A stretch of DNA of 6,257 bases from Deltaproteobacteria bacterium RIFCSPLOWO2_12_FULL_60_16 (GTDB lineage: Bacteria > Desulfobacterota > Binatia > UBA9968): positions 1 through 6,257 of the forward strand of contig MGSR01000153.1 in assembly GCA_001798565.1 (NCBI GenBank), in the 5' to 3' direction. Both the position numbers and the translations under genes were made by a program. The notes under the pieces are model-generated. The model was not told the origin of the DNA and did not search any database. It saw only the letters and a program-made list of their open reading frames with translations. The number at the start of each line of letters is the position of its first letter. Within the stretch, counting starts at the first letter, position 1. Of this stretch, positions 5,334 to 6,257 are shown piece after piece.

Positions 5334-5711
5334 TCAGTGCGGGAAGTTGCGTAACGCTGCCGTAATCCGTGGAATCGGCATCGGAGAATAAGTGTTGTCG
5401 TAGGGAAACGAGACCCGCCGCTGGCGAACCGCGATTTTGTCTTCTTCACCCACTTTATTCGTATATGCGTACCCGTCTTCGGCCAACGCCTGCTCCATAA
5501 TCGACAACGGATCGTCACTAACCGCCACCACGCACCCGCTATGCACGGCGACCCACTTGCCCGGATACTTCCCAAGCAACTCGCCCCGCATTGCCCAGTA
5601 GTCTTGACGGTCCTGCTCAAAACCCTGCTCAACAGCCTCTTTTGGATGACTCTTCACAAAGTTCAAAATACACCAAATCTGCCGGATAGTAAAAGCGGTA
5701 GACAATGCCAT
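5334..5711 (-). CDS. Small DUF5678-like protein, possibly truncated
   Basis: From the ATG at 5711 this encodes 125 residues. The core 'LLGKYPGKWVAVHSGCVVAVSDDP' (about 46-68, reading from this ATG) matches the DUF5678 pattern, a short domain of unknown function that is often linked to retropepsin-like aspartic proteases. A C-terminal 'RRVSFPYDNTYSPMPIPRI' stretch resembles the lead-in of such proteases, but the catalytic D-T/S-G part is absent because the frame stops at 5334. Core and tail assignments are from memory and modest. The start is uncertain. A GTG at 5714 directly precedes the ATG, the GGAG site is only 4 nt from the ATG, and the first 20 or so residues (ALSTAFTIRQIWCILNF) look non-native. 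Residue 28 onwards ('EQGFEQDRQDYW') is more plausible coding, so the true start may be further in. The stop is adjacent to that of the cysteine hydrolase gene with no spacer. Confidence 0.6.
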   Translation of the reverse strand: MALSTAFTIRQIWCILNFVKSHPKEAVEQGFEQDRQDYWAMRGELLGKYPGKWVAVHSGCVVAVSDDPLSIMEQALAEDGYAYTNKVGEEDKIAVRQRRVSFPYDNTYSPMPIPRITAALRNFPH

Positions 5712-5746
5712 CACGCTCCAGGAAGAAGTCGACTTGGATAGGTCAT
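5629..5746 (-). pseudogene. Possible frameshifted small ORF overlapping the DUF5678-like gene start
   Basis: In a different minus-strand frame, 5742-5629 reads 'PIQVDFFLERDGIVYRFYYP...' through to '...EESSKRGC' and a TGA: 37 residues of much more protein-like composition than the overlapping first residues of the DUF5678-like frame. It has no usable start codon and a TGA lies immediately upstream (5745-5743). An ATG sits one base out of frame at 5746-5744, with AAGG 4 nt before it. Loss of one base there would give a 38-residue protein. This could be a recently frameshifted gene, a sequencing error, or the degraded 5' part of the neighbouring gene. I do not recognise the family. Confidence 0.3.
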
Positions 5747-5752
5747 CGCACC

Positions 5753-5782
5753 TTGACTTAAATATATATCCAGATATATACT
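5753..5782 (+). promoter_or_regulatory. Promoter of the toxin-antitoxin operon
   Basis: TTGACT (5753-5758) and TATACT (5777-5782) each match five of six sigma70 consensus bases and are 18 bp apart. The predicted start is near 5789. The leader is about 21 nt and carries a G-rich ribosome site (GGGGGGA, 5799-5805) just before the ATG at 5810. Confidence 0.6.
5763..5780. promoter_or_regulatory. Perfect palindrome, likely operator for the Phd/YefM antitoxin
   Basis: TATATATC (5763-5770) and GATATATA (5773-5780) form an 8-bp perfect inverted repeat around CA. It fills the promoter spacer and overlaps the -10 box, and a further ATATAT half-site follows at 5786-5791. Phd/YefM antitoxins repress their own operon by binding such palindromes, so this is the expected operator position. 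The assignment as the binding site is inference. Confidence 0.6.
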
Positions 5783-5809
5783 TGCATATATTTCTGATGG
5801 GGGGATTCG

Positions 5810-6094
5810 ATGGAAAAGATCATACCTATTTCGGACCTTCAGACGCGGGCTAAGAAGATCGTGGAGAGCGTAAAAAAAACCCGCGACCCCGTGATCATAA
5901 CTCAAAGAGGCAGGCCTGCTGCCTTCTTGGTCAACTACGAAGACTACGAGGGGATGATCGCGACCCTGGAAGAGATGGGCCAACCGGATTGGCGGGAGAG
6001 GTTGGCGGAGGCTGAGCGGGACTCCAAAGCCGGAAAGGGCATTGAGCTAGAGGAGTTTAAAGCGAAAAGGGCTAAGCGTGCCAAGAAAGGTTAA
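5810..6094 (+). CDS. Type II toxin-antitoxin antitoxin, Phd/YefM family
   Basis: A 94-residue protein. The N-terminal half is the Phd/YefM DNA-binding fold: 'IIPISDLQTRAKKIVESV' (4-21), then 'RDPVIITQRGRPAAFLVN' (25-42) and 'YEDYEGM' (43-49). The C-terminal part from about residue 58 is charged and Lys/Arg/Glu-rich, ending in 'AKRAKRAKKG', and is the region that usually wraps and neutralises the toxin. It acts in the cytoplasm as antidote and as operon autorepressor. The ATG has a G-rich ribosome site (5799-5805). The stop codon lies 17 nt inside the downstream toxin gene, the usual overlapping arrangement for coupled translation. Confidence 0.93.
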   Translation: MEKIIPISDLQTRAKKIVESVKKTRDPVIITQRGRPAAFLVNYEDYEGMIATLEEMGQPDWRERLAEAERDSKAGKGIELEEFKAKRAKRAKKG

Positions 6095-6257
6095 ACTCCT
6101 GCCAAGGGCCCAAAAAGATCTGGAAGCCCTTCCTGTCGCAGTCCAGGACCAGATCATTGCCAAGCTTGATCTCTTGTGTGATTTCCCCGAGATGGGGCCG
6201 GCCATGTTTGACGCCTTTCACGGTTACCGCGCTCTTTTGGCCGCCAGAAACAGTTAC
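6078..6257 (+). CDS. RelE/ParE-family toxin, partial at the right edge
   Basis: A GTG start at 6078, preceded by AAAAGGG about 7 nt upstream, opens a frame of 60 codons without a stop to the window end. The visible sequence has the RelE/ParE fold's features: an N-terminal strand 'RKVKLLPRAQKDLEALP' (3-19), a helix through 'QDQIIAKLDLL' (24-34), and the 'FHGYRALLAARNSY' strands (47-60) that normally continue into a 'YRIIY' strand. About 25-45 residues, including the C-terminal residues that separate mRNA-cleaving RelE from gyrase-targeting ParE, are missing, so the target cannot be stated. It overlaps the antitoxin gene by 17 nt in another frame. The pair fits a typical antitoxin-first TA operon. 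Confidence 0.85.
   Translation, partial: MPRKVKLLPRAQKDLEALPVAVQDQIIAKLDLLCDFPEMGPAMFDAFHGYRALLAARNSY

Overview
The window is GC-rich bacterial chromosome, with six convincing complete genes, a toxin gene cut by the right edge, one less certain small gene and a 700-bp gene-free stretch holding a palindromic repeat element. The promoters are sigma70-like and most genes have strong AGGAGG-type ribosome sites. The mix of catabolic hydrolases resembles genomes of uncultured soil bacteria (Desulfobacterota/Binatia-like or Rokubacteria-like). That placement is only an impression from gene types; nothing here fixes the taxon.

Layout. Positions 107-2065 are a two-gene minus-strand operon: a creatinase-like M24 'pita-bread' protein, then, 15 bp downstream, a two-domain VOC (glyoxalase/dioxygenase fold) protein. 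Positions 2066-2773 contain no credible gene. They carry a composite inverted-repeat element (about 2187-2678) with ~80-nt near-perfect outer arms, a degenerate third arm copy, and a second internal hairpin. A promoter directly after it drives an amidohydrolase-2 family metal hydrolase (2774-3898, plus). Convergent to that is a SAM methyltransferase with an N-terminal signal/lipoprotein-like segment (3935-4495, minus). It appears to be transcribed as a leaderless mRNA from a strong promoter. From the same 121-bp intergenic region, a cysteine hydrolase of the isochorismatase/N-carbamoylsarcosine amidohydrolase type (4617-5333, plus) is expressed divergently. A small minus-strand gene with a DUF5678-like core (5334-5711) abuts it with no spacer. 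The right end is a Phd/YefM antitoxin gene (5810-6094) overlapping a RelE/ParE-type toxin gene that runs off the window, with an 8+2+8 perfect palindrome inside the promoter.

How it works together. The creatinase-like protein, the amidohydrolase, the N-carbamoylsarcosine-amidohydrolase-like enzyme and the VOC protein suggest a scavenging or catabolic neighbourhood that hydrolyses C-N bonds, possibly of creatine, hydantoin or carbamoyl-type compounds. This is inference: the genes are in separate transcription units and no substrate can be read from the sequence. The right end (DUF5678 gene, a frameshifted small frame, TA pair) has the character of an accessory region. The most unusual points are the nested palindromic element, the M24 protein lacking both Asp metal ligands, and the exported-looking methyltransferase with a leaderless start.
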